A program made the position numbers and the translations under genes. The notes below the pieces were generated by a model. It worked only from the letters and a program-made list of their open reading frames with translations. It was not told where the DNA came from and did no database searches. From assembly GCA_963736685.1 (NCBI GenBank), contig CAVTPZ010000027.1:99166-163165 (forward strand): a DNA stretch of 64,000 bases, read 5' to 3'. This document shows positions 23,494 to 33,845 of the stretch, one piece after another (the stretch's first letter is position 1; every line of letters begins with the position of its first letter). This DNA is from DASUPK01 sp963736685. Lineage in GTDB: Bacteria > Actinomycetota > Thermoleophilia > Solirubrobacterales > 70-9.

Positions 23494-24477
23494 GTGGCAG
23501 CTACCCCCGGCCTAGAGACAAAGGCAACAGGACCGGAACCGCCCGACGAGATCGAGGCGGTTCCGGTCCGCCATCTCGGCCGCTGGATCGCGGCGGGGAT
23601 CGTCCTGCTCATCGTCGCGTCGGTGATCCGGTCCGCCGTCACCAACGATCGCATCGAATGGGGGGTCGTCGGCAGCTACCTGTTCGACAGCCGAGTCCTC
23701 GACGGCCTGCGCCTGACCATCGAGCTGACGGTGCTCGGCATGGCGATCGGGATCGTTCTCGGGGTGATCCTCGCGTTGATGCGCCTCTCCAGGAACCCGG
23801 TTCTGAGCACGGTGAGCTGGGTCTACATCTGGTTCTTCCGCGGTACGCCGCTGCTGGTGCAGATCCTGATCTTCTTCAACATCGCCGCGCTCTACCCGAC
23901 GATCGGCCTTGGAATCCCCCTCGGGCCCTCGTTCGTCCACATCAACGGCAACAGCCTCGTCACGCCGTTCTTCGCGGGGATGCTCGCGCTCGGGCTGAAC
24001 GAGGGCGCCTACATGTCGGAGATCGTCCGGGCGGGGATCATCTCGGTCGACGAGGGGCAGTTCGATGCGGCCAAGGCGGTCGGGATGACCCAGGGTCAGA
24101 CCATGCGCCGGGTCGTCCTCCCCCAAGCGATGCGCGTGATCATCCCGCCGACCGGCAACGAGACGATCTCGATGTTGAAGAACAGCTCGCTGGTCTACGT
24201 GATCGCGGTGAAGGAGCTTCTCTACACGGTGACGCTGATCTACTCGGTGAACTACAAGGTGATCCCGCTGCTGATCGTCGCCTCCATCTGGTACCTCGCT
24301 GCGACCACGGTCATGTCGATCGGCCAGTACTACCTGGAGCGGCACTACGGGCGTGGCGGGCCCGGAGCGCAGTCTGCGACGCTGATCGAGCGGGTGTTCC
24401 GCGGCATCGCCGGCCGGCACGACGACGTCGCGACCCAGGATCAGGGACCGCCTGTGATCCCGGAGCACAAGGCATGA
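23494..24477 (+). CDS. Amino-acid ABC transporter permease (HisM/GlnP type)
   Basis: 327 aa. A ~35-aa cytoplasmic N-terminus is followed by about five to six membrane spans and the EAA loop EGAYMSEIVRAGIISVDEGQ continuing FDAAKAVGM, then RRVVLPQAMRVIIPPTGNE, all standard for polar amino-acid permeases. An extra cytoplasmic/first-span segment at the N-terminus (WIAAGIVLLIVASVIRSAV) is common in actinobacterial versions. The GTG start at 23494 is 15 bp after the binding-protein stop. The stop overlaps the ATPase start (ATGA at 24474). Confidence 0.93.
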   Translation: MAATPGLETKATGPEPPDEIEAVPVRHLGRWIAAGIVLLIVASVIRSAVTNDRIEWGVVGSYLFDSRVLDGLRLTIELTVLGMAIGIVLGVILALMRLSRNPVLSTVSWVYIWFFRGTPLLVQILIFFNIAALYPTIGLGIPLGPSFVHINGNSLVTPFFAGMLALGLNEGAYMSEIVRAGIISVDEGQFDAAKAVGMTQGQTMRRVVLPQAMRVIIPPTGNETISMLKNSSLVYVIAVKELLYTVTLIYSVNYKVIPLLIVASIWYLAATTVMSIGQYYLERHYGRGGPGAQSATLIERVFRGIAGRHDDVATQDQGPPVIPEHKA

Positions 24478-25244
24478 GCGCGCCGATGGTGAAAGCCGAG
24501 AGCGTGCACAAGCGCTTTGGCCGGCTCGAGGTGCTCAAGGGCCTGTGGCTCGAGGTCGCCCCGAAGGAGGTCGTCTGCATGATCGGGCCGTCGGGCTCTG
24601 GCAAGTCCACCTTCCTGCGCTGCATCAATCACCTCGAGAACATCGACGGCGGGCGCCTCTCGGTAGACGGCGAGCTCGTCGGCTATCGCGAGAAGAAGGG
24701 AAAGCTCTACGAGCTTCGGGAGTCGGAGGTCGCTCGGAAGCGGGCCGAGATCGGCATGGTCTTCCAGAGCTTCAATCTCTTCCCCCACATGACGGCGCTC
24801 GAGAACGTGATCGAGGGGCCCATCCGGGTCCAGGGCCGCCACAAGCGGGAGGTCATCAACGAGGGCCGCGAGCTCCTCGGCCAGGTCGGTCTCGAGGCCA
24901 AGATCGACGAGTACCCCTCCCGCCTCTCGGGCGGCCAGCAGCAGCGAGTGGCGATCGCGCGCGCGCTGGCGATGAAGCCGAAGCTGATGCTCTTCGACGA
25001 GGTCACGAGCGCGCTCGACCCGGAGCTGGTCAAGGACGTCCTCGACGTGATGCGCGAGCTCGCAAAGGAGGGAATGACGATGCTCGTCGTCACCCATGAG
25101 ATGGGCTTCGCCAGAGAGGTCGCCGATCAGGTGATCTTCATGGACCAGGGAGTGATCGTCGAGCAGGGACCGCCGAAGCAGATCATCGACAACCCGCAGC
25201 ACGAGCGCACGAAGCGCTTCCTCGGTCAGGTCCTCGAGCATTGA
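24474..25244 (+). CDS. Amino-acid ABC transporter ATP-binding protein
   Basis: 256 aa. Walker A GPSGSGKST, Q-loop MVFQSFNLFPHMTALENV, signature LSGGQQQRVAIARALAM, Walker B LMLFDEVTSALDPE and H-loop VVTHEMGFAREV are all intact. An insert of ~12 residues (GYREKKGKLYELRES) between Walker A and the Q-loop is typical of GlnQ-like proteins. It powers uptake with the preceding permease and lipoprotein. The stop overlaps the TTG start of the following glycosidase gene by TTGA, so that gene is probably read from the same mRNA. Confidence 0.95.
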   Translation: MSAPMVKAESVHKRFGRLEVLKGLWLEVAPKEVVCMIGPSGSGKSTFLRCINHLENIDGGRLSVDGELVGYREKKGKLYELRESEVARKRAEIGMVFQSFNLFPHMTALENVIEGPIRVQGRHKREVINEGRELLGQVGLEAKIDEYPSRLSGGQQQRVAIARALAMKPKLMLFDEVTSALDPELVKDVLDVMRELAKEGMTMLVVTHEMGFAREVADQVIFMDQGVIVEQGPPKQIIDNPQHERTKRFLGQVLEH

Positions 25245-26295
25245 GGCGCGGCCTGATCGCCGCGCTCGTCGCGGCGGCGATGCTCGCCGGCTGCGGCGGC
25301 GGTGGCCACGGGAGCTCGCAGGCGAGTGCGCCCCGGGCGTTCTACGGCGTGATCTCCGCCGAGCCGCTGCCAGGCTCGGCCGAACTCGTCCGGATGGGCG
25401 CCGGCCGGGTTGGGACGCTCCGCGTCAACCTGGCGTGGGGATCGGTCCAGTCCTCGCCAGGCTCCCCCTATGACTGGAGCCACTACGACCCGGTGATCGC
25501 CGGGGCCGCGAAGAACGGCATCCGGGTGCTGGCCACCGTCTACAGCTCCCCGACCTGGGCGGAGCCGAGCCCCGAGTACCCGCCGCTGGGCGGCCGGATG
25601 GCGCAGTTCCAGGACTTCGTGCGGGCGGCGGTGGGCCGGTACGGCACGAACGGGACATTCTGGCGGGAGCACCCGGACACGCCGAGGCTCCCGGTCACCG
25701 ACTGGCAGGTCTGGAACGAGCCGAACTCGCCGCTCTTCTGGAAGCCGAGGCCGGACCCCGCCGCGTACCTCGAGCTGCTGCGCGGCTTCGACTCGGCGGC
25801 ACGCGGAGTCGACCCGCGGGCGAAGCATCGTGCTCGGCGGCCTCTTCCCCACGCCCGCGAGGCGGAATCACGATGCGCGACTTCATGACGGCGCTCTACC
25901 GGAGCCACGCCCAGGACCTCTTCGACGCCGCGGCGATCCACCCATACGCCGCCAATCCCGAAAACGCGCTCGCGTCGACCGCGGAGCTGCGGAGCCTGAT
26001 GGACCGCTCCGGCGACTCCGGCGGCCGCATCTGGATCAGCGAGGTCGGCTGGGCGTCGGGCGGCCGGCCCTCGGGGCTCACCGTCGGGGCGCAGCGCGAC
26101 AGGCCGACTACCTGACCCGGACCTTCGAGCTCGCCGCCCAGGACCGCGAGCGGCTCGGGCTCGACGGCGTGATCTGGTATCTCGCTGAACGACACGCCCG
26201 GGCCCGCTCTGGCCAGGGCACTGCGGGCTCTTCAGCTCAACGGCACGGCGAAGCCGTCATGGCGCGCATTCGCCGGGGTGACGGGCGGCTCATGA
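25241..26295 (+). CDS. Secreted clan GH-A glycoside hydrolase (lipoprotein), frameshifted
   Basis: Paralog of the intact gene at 53581-54627. TTG start; lipoprotein signal RRGLIAALVAAAMLAGCGGG. Shared blocks: AFYGVISAEP, RMGAGRVGTLRVNLAWGSVQ, YDWSHYDPVIAGAAKNGIRV, the acid/base Glu in WQVWNEPNSPLFW, and the nucleophile Glu in IWISEVGWASGG. The frame breaks at ~25.83, ~26.10 and ~26.19 kb; afterwards the expected ending KPSWRAFAGVTGGS and stop (26293-26295) are present. Breaks are single-base changes inside otherwise conserved text, so I treat them as sequence errors. The likely role is trimming or remodelling a surface glycan. Overlaps the transporter ATPase and the next glycosyltransferase gene. 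Confidence 0.8.
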
Positions 26296-27793
26296 GCGCG
26301 CCGAGGGATCGGATGAGCTGCGAGCCGGCCTCGACATCGGACCCCCGGCGCGGCTTGCCGTCGGGGGCGGCACGGCCTTCCCGCTGGCCGGCTGGTGCCA
26401 CCATCCCGCCGGCCGCACGCTTGTCGCTGGAGGTTCAGGTCGCCGGTACCAGGTCCCCGGTCGCACACCACTCCTTGCCTCGCCGCGAGGTCTGGGAGCG
26501 CGACAGGGACGCCCCACGCCTACCGCAGCGGCTTCGTGGGAGTGGTGATCGTGCCGGCGGGATCGCCCTCGGGCGGCGCGGCAGATCGTTCTTCGCGCGC
26601 GCATCGCCGGCCTCGGGGTGCGTGAGGCGGCCGTGGGCTCGATCGAGCTCTCGCCATCGCTGTCCCCACCGGAGGCGCCGGCGCCGCGGTTCCCAGCGGG
26701 CGCGGAGGGCCCACGGGTCGCCGTCTGCATGGCGACCTTCGATCCACCGCCCGAGTTGCTGCGGCACCAGCTCGACTCCCTCCGGGAGCAGACTCACCGC
26801 AACTGGGTCTGCGTGATCAGCGACGACGGCTCGCAGCCGGCACTCGCGCGGCAAGCTCGAGGAGGAGATCGCGGGGGACGAGCGGTTCGCGCTCGTGCGC
26901 GGCGCGCGCGCTCGGCTTCTACCGGAACTTCGAGCGCGCCCTGGCCCTGGCTCCGGACTCGGAGCTGGTCGCGCTCTGCGACCAGGACGACCGCTGGCAC
27001 CCCGACAAGCTCGAGCGGCTGATCGCCGCGATCGGGCGAGGCGCGAGCTCGTCTACAGCGACGCCCGGGTGGTGCGCCCGGACGGAGGCGGTCGTCGAGC
27101 CCTCGTACTGGTCGGTGCGGCAGAACAACCACACGAACCTGGCCTCGCTGGCGCTCGCCAACTCGATCACAGGCGCGGCGACGCTCTTCCGCCGGGAGCT
27201 GCTCGACGGACGCCCTCCCGTTTCCGCCGGCACACCATGCGCCCTTCCACGACCACTGGCTGGGACTGGTCGCGCCTGTGCCGAGGCGAGATCGCCTACG
27301 TCGATGAGCCGCTCTACGACTACGTCCAGCACGAGGGCGCGGTGATCGGCCACACGGAGGCGAACCGGCCGCCCCGCTCGCTCCCCGCCTACTTGCGCGA
27401 GCGCCTGGCCGGGGCCGGCAAGCGGGCATCGGCGCGTCTACTACTACGACTGGCTCCAGCTGCTCGTCTTCTGCGAGGTGCTGAGGCTGCGCTGCTGGCC
27501 GTGGATGACCGAGGCGAAGCGACGGGCTCTCAGGCTGATCCTGTCCGCCGACCGCCGGATGGCCGGGCTGGGATGGCTGCTCGGGCGCCGCGCTCGCCGG
27601 CTGTTCGGGCACAGCGAGACGCTCGACCGCGAGCTCTACTTCGCGTACGCGATCGTCGGCGGTCAGGCTGCCGGAGCTGCTCGCGCTCGGGCGTCGCCGG
27701 CCCGGTCCGCTGTCGCCCGACTCCGACGTCCCGCCGCCGCCCGAGGTGCCGGGGCTCAGAGCTCCTCCGCCACCCGCGGCGCCTCGCGGTTGA
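26292..27793 (+). CDS. Family 2 glycosyltransferase with accessory N-terminal domain, heavily frameshifted
   Basis: It matches, piece by piece, the N-terminal half of the protein at 47494-50194. The accessory part: LRAGLDIGPPARLAVGGG, FPLAGWCHHPAGRTLVAGG, YRSGFVGVVIVPAG. The GT-A domain: RVAVCMATFDPPPELLRHQL, NWVCVISDDGS, FYRNFERALALAPDSELVAL, CDQDDRWHPDKLERLIAAIG, ANSITGAATLFRRELLD, HDHWLGLV. At least eight breaks between 26.3 and 27.7 kb. The DD of SDDGS and DQDDRW give the nucleotide-sugar and metal site. It ends PPPPAAPRG at a stop at 27791-27793, converging with Wzm. Confidence 0.75.
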
Positions 27794-28604
27794 AGTACCA
27801 GACGGCGACCGCGATCAGCATGACCGTGATGAGCACCGGCGCGATCAGGTGCGAATAGCCCCCGACCGCCTGCGCCGCCCCCGGCGCGTCCGGGTCGATC
27901 ATCACCTTGCGGACCTCCGCGAACAGCGGGCGTGAGCGGGTTCAGGGCAGAGGATCTCGCGGTAACGCTGCGAGGACGATGTCGATCGGATAGAGCACCG
28001 GCGTGGCGTAGAAGAGGGCCGTCGCGAGCACGCTCCAGATGATCGCGACGTCGCGGTAGCGCACGTATAGGCAGGAGAGCAGCATCGAGGCCGAGGCGGT
28101 GATGGCGACCAGCGCCGGCGACGATCAGGGGAAAGGCGAGCCAGCTCCAGCGCGGGTCGACGCCGAAGGCGATCATGAAGATCGAGGACCGCGACCATGT
28201 TCACGCCGAGGTTGAACAGACCGGTCATCACCGGCGCCATCGGGATGACCAGCCGGGGGAACTGGGTCTTCCGCACGATGCCCTCCTGGGCGACCACCGA
28301 GGTCACCGCCTGCGTCGTCGCCTCCTGGAAGAAGCCGAAGAGGACGATGTTGAGCAGCAGCATGACGGGGTAGTGGGGCACCCCCGAGCCCAGCGCGGAA
28401 GATCTTGGTGAAGACGAAGAGCAGGACCGCGAAGAGCAGCAGCGGCCGGAGGAGCGACCAGACGTAGCCGAGCGCCGTCCCGAAGTAGGCCTTCTTGAAA
28501 TCGTTGACCGAGATGAGATAGAGCAGCTCGGCGAACCGACGCCAACCTCCTCCCAAGGCGGACGGGCCCTTGACATCGCGCAGCGTCACCTCCTCCGTGC
28601 TCAT
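27756..28604 (-). CDS. wzm: Polysaccharide ABC exporter permease (Wzm/ABC-2 type), frameshifted
   Basis: It begins MSTEEVTLRDVKGPSALGGG and ELLYLISVNDFKKAYFGTAL, then GYVWSLLRPLLLFAVLLFVF, typical of O-antigen/teichoic-acid ABC-2 permeases. Further pieces in shifting frames: MLLLNIVLFGFFQEATTQAV, TSVVAQEGIVRKTQFPRLVI, PMAPVMTGLFNLGVNMVAVL, and the end GGYSHLIAPVLITVMLIAVA, VWYFNREAPRVAEEL, stop at 27756. About four or five single-base breaks (near 28.39, 28.18, 28.12 and 27.95 kb). It works with Wzt directly upstream to move a lipid-linked glycan across the membrane. Start ATG at 28602-28604. Confidence 0.85.
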
Positions 28605-29876
28605 GGCTCCGGCGTCCGATCGGCATCCGAGATCCACATGGAGGTCTCCGTCGACTCTCATGATGCCCTCGGCGATCCCCCCGCCCTCCACCGAGAACTC
28701 AACGAGTCGGGTCACTTGTTGGCGCACCTCATTCTGGCTGGGCGACATCGTCACCCAGCAGGCGACGTGTAGCGGCCGCCCAGCAGCGGGTTCTCGAAGT
28801 TGGCGACCAACTCGATCGACCGGCCGGCCGGGACGATTGCGTCCTCCTCCTCGCCGGACGCGATCCCGACGGCGAACAGCGGGTGGCCGTCGGCCTGGGT
28901 GACCTGGACACGGAACCGCGGGTTCACCAGCTCGCGGCGGGCCTCCACGACGGCCCTGACCCGGATCGACTCGCCCGGCTCGAGACTGGACCGCGGCTTG
29001 CCATCGGGGCCCTCGAGCCCAGCCTCGTGGACACCGATGAGCAGATCGGGGATCAGATTGAGGTCTGAGTCGGCGTCGGCGGCTGCCCTGCGGATAGAGC
29101 GCTGCAAAGTGCCTAGCCTCCTTCGAACTCAGCCGGCTGCCCTCGAAGTTTGCGACCAGGTACTGGCGAGCCGCCTCCTCGGGGTCGCCGATGAACTTGA
29201 CCTGGCCCTCGTCGAGGAGCATGGCGCGGTGGCAGTGGGTCTGCACCGAGGTCATGTCGTGCGTGACGAGCACGACGGTGCGGTTGGTGTCCCTGATCTC
29301 CCTGAAGACCTCGTGGCACTTCTCCTGAAAGGCCGCGTCCCCCACGGCGAGAACCTCGTCGATCAGCAGGATCTCGGCATCCGACTGGATCATCACCGAG
29401 AAGGCGAGCCGGACCATCATGCCCGAGGAGTAGTTCTTCAGCTTGAGATCCGCGAACTCCTCGAGCTCGGCGAATTCGAGCACTGCGCCCAGCTTCGACC
29501 GCGCCTCCCGCTGGGAGAGTCCCATCATCACGCCGTTGATGACGACGTTCTCCTTGGCGGTCAGCTCGGGATTGAAACCGACCCCGAGCTCGATGAAGGG
29601 CGCAGGGCGTCCCGCCATCCGGATGGAGCCGCTGTTCGCCCGGTAGATGCTCGAGAGGATCTTCAGCAGCGTGCTCTTGCCGGAGCCGTTCCGGCCGAGG
29701 ATCCCGAAGAACTCGCCCTGCCTCACCTCAAACGACACGCCCCTCAGCGCCTCGAGTCGCCGGTACGCCGGGCGCGCGAACGGATGAAGAGAGCGCTCCT
29801 TCAGCGAATCGATCCGATGACTCGGGATCTCAAACGCCTTGCTCACGCCTCGCACCTCGATGACGGCTTGCCGCAT
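28601..29876 (-). CDS. wzt: Polysaccharide ABC exporter ATPase with C-terminal glycan-binding domain (Wzt), two frame breaks
   Basis: Residues 1-250: Walker A GILGRNGSGKSTLLKILSS, FIELGVGFNPELTAKENV, signature NYSSGMMVRLAFSVMI, Walker B ILLIDEVLAVGDAAFQEKC and VVLVTHDMTSVQTHCHRAML. After a break near 29.10 kb the frame continues with a Wzt-C beta domain (LNLIPDLLIGVHEAG, RFRVQVTQADGHPLFAVGIA, ANFENPLLGGRYT), which in O9a-type systems recognises the capped glycan end. A second break near 28.77 kb precedes VACWVTMSPSQNEVRQQVT. The start is ATG 29874-29876. As sequenced, the last frame runs straight into wzm; I take that as an error and not a fusion. Confidence 0.87.
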
Positions 29877-29910
29877 AGCCGAGCTGATCGAGCCGGAGCG
29901 CCGCTGGGCG

Positions 29911-30939
29911 CTAGAGCGCAATAGGCGCGTACTCCGACGGGAAGGCGCTTGCCCCGAAGAACCACGTCTCTATTGCGTAGCGGGTCTCGGGCATGGTGTC
30001 GTCGACGGCGGTTGTGTGCAGAAACATATCGTCGAAGATTAGGGCGTCGCCGGGGTTGAAGATGGGCCGCACCACGCCGCGATCGCCAGCCAGGTCAGTC
30101 GCGAGGTCATCGGCGACGGTCCAGTGCAACGCAGCCCCCTCCGTCCCGGTCTCAACGATCTCGTTGAGACGCCTCGGAACAAGGCTCATGCCCGGTGCCA
30201 CGTCACCGCACCTGGATAGCGAGATCCAGACGTTGAGCGCCCGGACCGAGCCCAGGAAGTACCCGTCCTGGTGCCACGCGCCGCTGTTCCGCCGAGACAC
30301 CTTGCGCAACGTCCCCTTCTGGACCGAAAGGAGCGGCTCCTCTCGCAGATACTCGCGAGCGACCGCGGTGATACCGCGATCCTCGAAGAGCGCGTAGATC
30401 CGAGCGGTCAAGAATGGGGAATCGGCAGTCCAGATCCCGGCCGCGTGGACCCATGACCGTTCGTAGAGCTGATACCGCGGGTGGGGCTCGAAGTGCTCGA
30501 AGTAGCCGGATTCCCCAGGGTCGCCGCGCTCGATTGCGTCCCGGGTCGCAATCGCACGATCGACCTCCTTGACTATTCCGGACGCCTCCTCCGGCGGAAT
30601 CAACTCTCGAACAAGCAGGCATCCGCGGTCGAGAATCGCGCCCCGGACCTTCGCTGCGGTGAGCGCGTCGTGCGAGACCTCAGGCACTCCGTCCGGACCG
30701 AGCGGGACCTCGGCCGGCTCCACATAGCTGGTTTCTCCGACCGGCTGCTCGAGCAGCACAAGCCCGAGCTCATGACGCAGTTGGCGCGCGCGTCGTGCTG
30801 CATCAGGGTCACGAGATGACGCGGGACCGGAAAGGGCAAGGAGCTCCTCCCGGAGGCCGTCGACACGCGAAACCGCTGAATCGCTATGTCTGCGAAAGAA
30901 CATCAAGAGCGCCCGGACGATAGCGATCGCCTCCGGCAA
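29911..30939 (-). CDS. Phytanoyl-CoA dioxygenase (PhyH) family protein, copy 1
   Basis: 342 aa from a TTG at 30937-30939; an ATG at 30901-30903 (MFFRRHSDSAV) is an alternative. The Fe(II)/2-oxoglutarate oxygenase core shows the HxD pair in SGAWHQDGYFLGSVRALNVW, the distal His in FDDMFLHTTAVDD, and the 2-oxoglutarate Arg in ETRYAIETWFFG. An N-terminal helical part (~90 aa) precedes it. It is similar throughout to the second copy at 37945-39054 (shared ISLSRCGDVAP-type block). In a polysaccharide locus such enzymes may hydroxylate a lipid carrier, sugar or side chain; the substrate is unknown. Intact, in contrast to its Wzt/Wzm neighbours. Confidence 0.85.
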   Translation of the reverse strand: MPEAIAIVRALLMFFRRHSDSAVSRVDGLREELLALSGPASSRDPDAARRARQLRHELGLVLLEQPVGETSYVEPAEVPLGPDGVPEVSHDALTAAKVRGAILDRGCLLVRELIPPEEASGIVKEVDRAIATRDAIERGDPGESGYFEHFEPHPRYQLYERSWVHAAGIWTADSPFLTARIYALFEDRGITAVAREYLREEPLLSVQKGTLRKVSRRNSGAWHQDGYFLGSVRALNVWISLSRCGDVAPGMSLVPRRLNEIVETGTEGAALHWTVADDLATDLAGDRGVVRPIFNPGDALIFDDMFLHTTAVDDTMPETRYAIETWFFGASAFPSEYAPIAL

Positions 30940-31008
30940 CCCCGGCGACGTCGCTGAACGGCATGCTCGATCTGGCTATAAACATCCCGTGCAAGAGGGG
31001 CGCAGCTG

Positions 31009-31778
31009 ATGTGGGAGGGACAACGGGTCTCCGTGGTCCTGATGACCTACGCGGAGCGAGACTCGATCCGCTCCGTGATCGCCGGCTTCTACGAGACCGG
31101 CGTCGTCGACGAGGTCCTGGTGGTCAACAACAACGCCCAGGAGGGGACCGTCGAGGAGGTCGAGCAGACGCCCGCCCGGCAGGTGTTCGAGTCCCGGCAG
31201 GGCTACGGGCATGCCAGCCGGCGAGGGCTGCAGGAGGCCCAGGGTGACCTGATCGTCCTCGCCGAGCCCGACGGGACCTTCCTGCCGTCGGACATCTTCA
31301 AGCTGCTCGTCTTCAGCGAGCACTGCGACGCCGTCTTCGGAACGCGAACCACCCGAGAGCTGATCTGGCACGGCGCCAACATGGAGTGGTTCCTGCGGTG
31401 GGGAAACTGGGCGGTGGCGAAGCTGATCGAGGCCCTGTTCAACACGAGCCACCTCAGCGACGTCGGCTGCACCTACCGCCTCTTCAGGAGGGATCTCGCA
31501 CTCTCGATCGCCGAGCAGATGCGGATCGGCGGCAACCACGCCGGGCCCGGAGATGATGCTCCTGACCGTCACCTCCGGAGCCCGATTCGTCGAGATCCCC
31601 GTCAACTACCTCCCCCGCGTCGGCACCTCCTCGGCGACGGGCAGGCCCCTGACCGCGATCGCGATCGGAATCCGCATGATCGGCTTGATCCTCCGATTCC
31701 GGTCGAGGACGCCGCGGCCGACTCCAGCGGCCGGAGCGACTCGGCGTCGATGCCGCCGAGGGCGACACGCCGCCGTGA
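31009..31778 (+). CDS. Family 2 glycosyltransferase (polyprenyl-phosphate sugar transferase-like), frameshifted near its end
   Basis: It begins MWEGQRVSVVLMTYAERDSI and carries VLVVNNNAQEGTVEEVE, GYGHASRRGLQEAQGDLIV, LAEPDGTFLPSDIFKLLV, HLSDVGCTYRLFRRDLA. After a break near 31.54 kb it continues MMLLTVTSGARFVEIPVNYL, PRVGTSSATG, GIRMIGLILRFRSRT. A second shift near 31.72 kb leads to VDAAEGDTPP and the stop at 31776-31778. This is the DPM1/GtrB-like branch, where PDG replaces the usual DxD metal site. The stop overlaps the GTG of the next gene. A weak TATAAA box lies ~28 bp upstream of the ATG. Confidence 0.83.
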
Positions 31779-32461
31779 CGGACGAGACCTTCGACCGCGA
31801 TCGCCGTCGAATACGACGAGTCGCTTCCGCCGCACGTCGTGGAGCACTACCTCGACAAGCGCGTCGCGTTCGTGCGCAGCCACTGCCCGACCGGTCCGGC
31901 CCTCGACGTCGGGTGCGGCACGGGCGTCCTCGCCGAGAGGCTGGCGGAGGCCGGATACGCGATGAGCGGCGTCGACCCGTCCCAGGGAATGCTCGACGTG
32001 CTGGCGACCCGCGCCGCCGACGTCACCGCGGTCCGGGGCAGCGGCACAGCCCTGCCGTTCGACGACGACAGCTTCGAACTCGTCCTGACGCGTCGCCGCG
32101 CTGCACCACATCGCCGATCCGGAGGCGGTGCGCAAGACCCTCCACGAGATGGTCCGGGTCGCCCGACCCGGCGGCCGCGTGCTGGTCTGGGACCACAATC
32201 CGCGCAACCCCTACTGGCGGCTGATCATGTCCCGGGTGCCGCAGGACGACGGCTCGGAGCGCCTGGTGCCCGAGCAGGAGATCGTCGGCGGCCTGGAGGA
32301 GGCCGGGGCCGAGGTGCTGCTCACCCGGAGGCTCGGGTTCGTCGCCGATCTGACGCCTCGGGCATTGATCGGCGTCGCCGCCGGCGCGAGAGCGACTGGC
32401 GGAGCGCACGCCCGGGCTGCGGCAGCTCTGCGCGCACAACGTGGTCCTGGCGCGAGCCTGA
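31775..32461 (+). CDS. Class I SAM methyltransferase, frameshifted
   Basis: GTG at 31775, TDETFDRDAVEYDESLPPHV, then HYLDKRVAFVRSHCPTGPAL, motif I DVGCGTGVLAERLAEAGY, SGVDPSQGMLDVLA and GTALPFDDDSFELVLT. After a break near 32.09 kb come ALHHIADPEAVRKTLHEMV, RVARPGGRVLVWDHNPRNPY and EQEIVGGLEEAGAEVLLTRR; after one near 32.39 kb, RTPGLRQLCAHNVVLARA. An early break at ~31.81 kb is also needed. Most like Methyltransf_11 enzymes. It sits between a glycosyltransferase and the flippase, so sugar methylation is likely. Confidence 0.82.
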
Positions 32462-32474
32462 GTACCGTCCCCCG

Positions 32475-33841
32475 ATGAACCGGAACGGAGGAGGCTCTGG
32501 GACGCGCGGGTATGGGCGCTCGGCCGGCCAGCTGAGCGCAGCACTCGGGCTGGCGGGCGTGCTCACCTACGTCTTCTTCGGGCTGGCATCGCACAGCCTC
32601 AGCCCGAACGCCTACGGCGAGATCGTCATTCTCTGGACCGTCGCATTCATCGTGGCCGCGACGCTGTTCCGGCCGATAGAGCACCTGCTGGCGCGGACCC
32701 TGGCCGAGCGCCACGGTGCCGGCGAGCGGGATGAGGACGCCTTCCGCGCCGCAGCGAAGATCCAGCTCGGAGTCTGCGCCCTGGCCATCCTCGTGGTGCT
32801 CGCGGCGAAGCAGCCGATCGAGGACAACCTCTTCAGCAACGAGCCAGAGTCTGTACTGGGCGATGCTCGGGTGCCTGGTCGGCTACTCGTTCGCGTATTA
32901 CGCCCGTGGCCTGCTGGCGGGGCGGGGCCAGTTCCCCTTCTACGCCGCGCTGCTGCTGATCGAGGTCGTCACGAGGCTGGTGGCCGTCGTGCTCGTCGCC
33001 GTGGGGGTGATGTCGGGGACGGTTCCGATCGCGGTCGGCATCGCGCTGGCCCCGGTGGTCGGGCTGGTCGTCCTCCCCATCGCCCTGCAGCGCAGCAGAT
33101 CCGAGCGGGGGATGGAGCGACTCGGCGACGCCACCCAGGAGCTCACCCTGGGCACGCGGCGGAGCCTTCACGGTCGCCGTCCTCGCGATGATGCTCAGCG
33201 AGCAGGTCCTGCTCAGCTCTGGGGCGCTGTTCGTGCGCGCCTCCGAGGGCGCCGCGGCGGCGGGGTACATCTTCAACGTGCTGATGGTGGCCCGCGCGCC
33301 GCTGGTCCTGTTCCAGGCGGTTGCCGCCAGCCTGCTGCCGCATCTGGCGCGCCTGCGAGCCCGCGGGGACGAGACGAGCGAGCGCGACTTCCGCAAGTCC
33401 CTGACGACCACCGTGATGGGCGTGGCGGTGTTCGCCGCGGCGACGACGCTCGGTGTGCTCGCGATCGGGCCCCAGGTCATGCAGCTCGCCTTCGGGGACC
33501 AGTTCGACTACGACCGGCTGGGCCTCGCGATCGTCGCGGTCGGCATGGGCCTCTACCTCACGGCCGTCTGCGTGAACCAGGCCATCCTGGCCCAGGGGCG
33601 GGCCCTGCGGGCTGCGATCCCATGGCTGGCGGCGGGCGTGCTGTTCCTCGCGCTGAACTTCTGGGGGCCGATGAGCCCGGACAGGACGGTGGAGGTGGGA
33701 TTCGCAATCTCGGCGGGAATGCTGGCGCTCAGCCTCTACCTCGTCTACATCACGACCGCCGCGGCCACGGACGAGCCGGTGCTACCCGGATCTGGCGCGG
33801 AGGTCGAGGCGAGGCTGGCCGCCGTCGACGAGGTCGGTTGA
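32475..33841 (+). CDS. wzx: Polysaccharide flippase (Wzx/MATE-like), two frame breaks
   Basis: It opens with AGQLSAALGLAGVLTYVFFG, LASHSLSPNAYGEIVILWTV and TLFRPIEHLLARTLAERHG. After breaks near 32.85 and 33.16 kb it continues YWAMLGCLVGYSFAYYARGL, FPFYAALLLIEVVTRLVAV, then VLAMMLSEQVLLSSGALFVR, GYIFNVLMVARAPLVLFQAV and QVMQLAFGDQFDYDRLGLAI. About 12 membrane spans are expected, fitting a MOP-superfamily lipid-linked oligosaccharide flippase. Its pairing with the Wzy-like gene at 51250-53100 suggests a Wzx/Wzy route beside the ABC route. Start ATG 32475, 13 bp after the methyltransferase. Confidence 0.85.
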
Positions 33842-33845
33842 GGCT

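Noticed and set aside
28173..29876. A Wzt-Wzm fusion protein read without a stop
   Set aside because: The Wzt C-terminal part needs two frame changes to make sense, and the pair are separate proteins in known systems; the continuity is best explained by errors.
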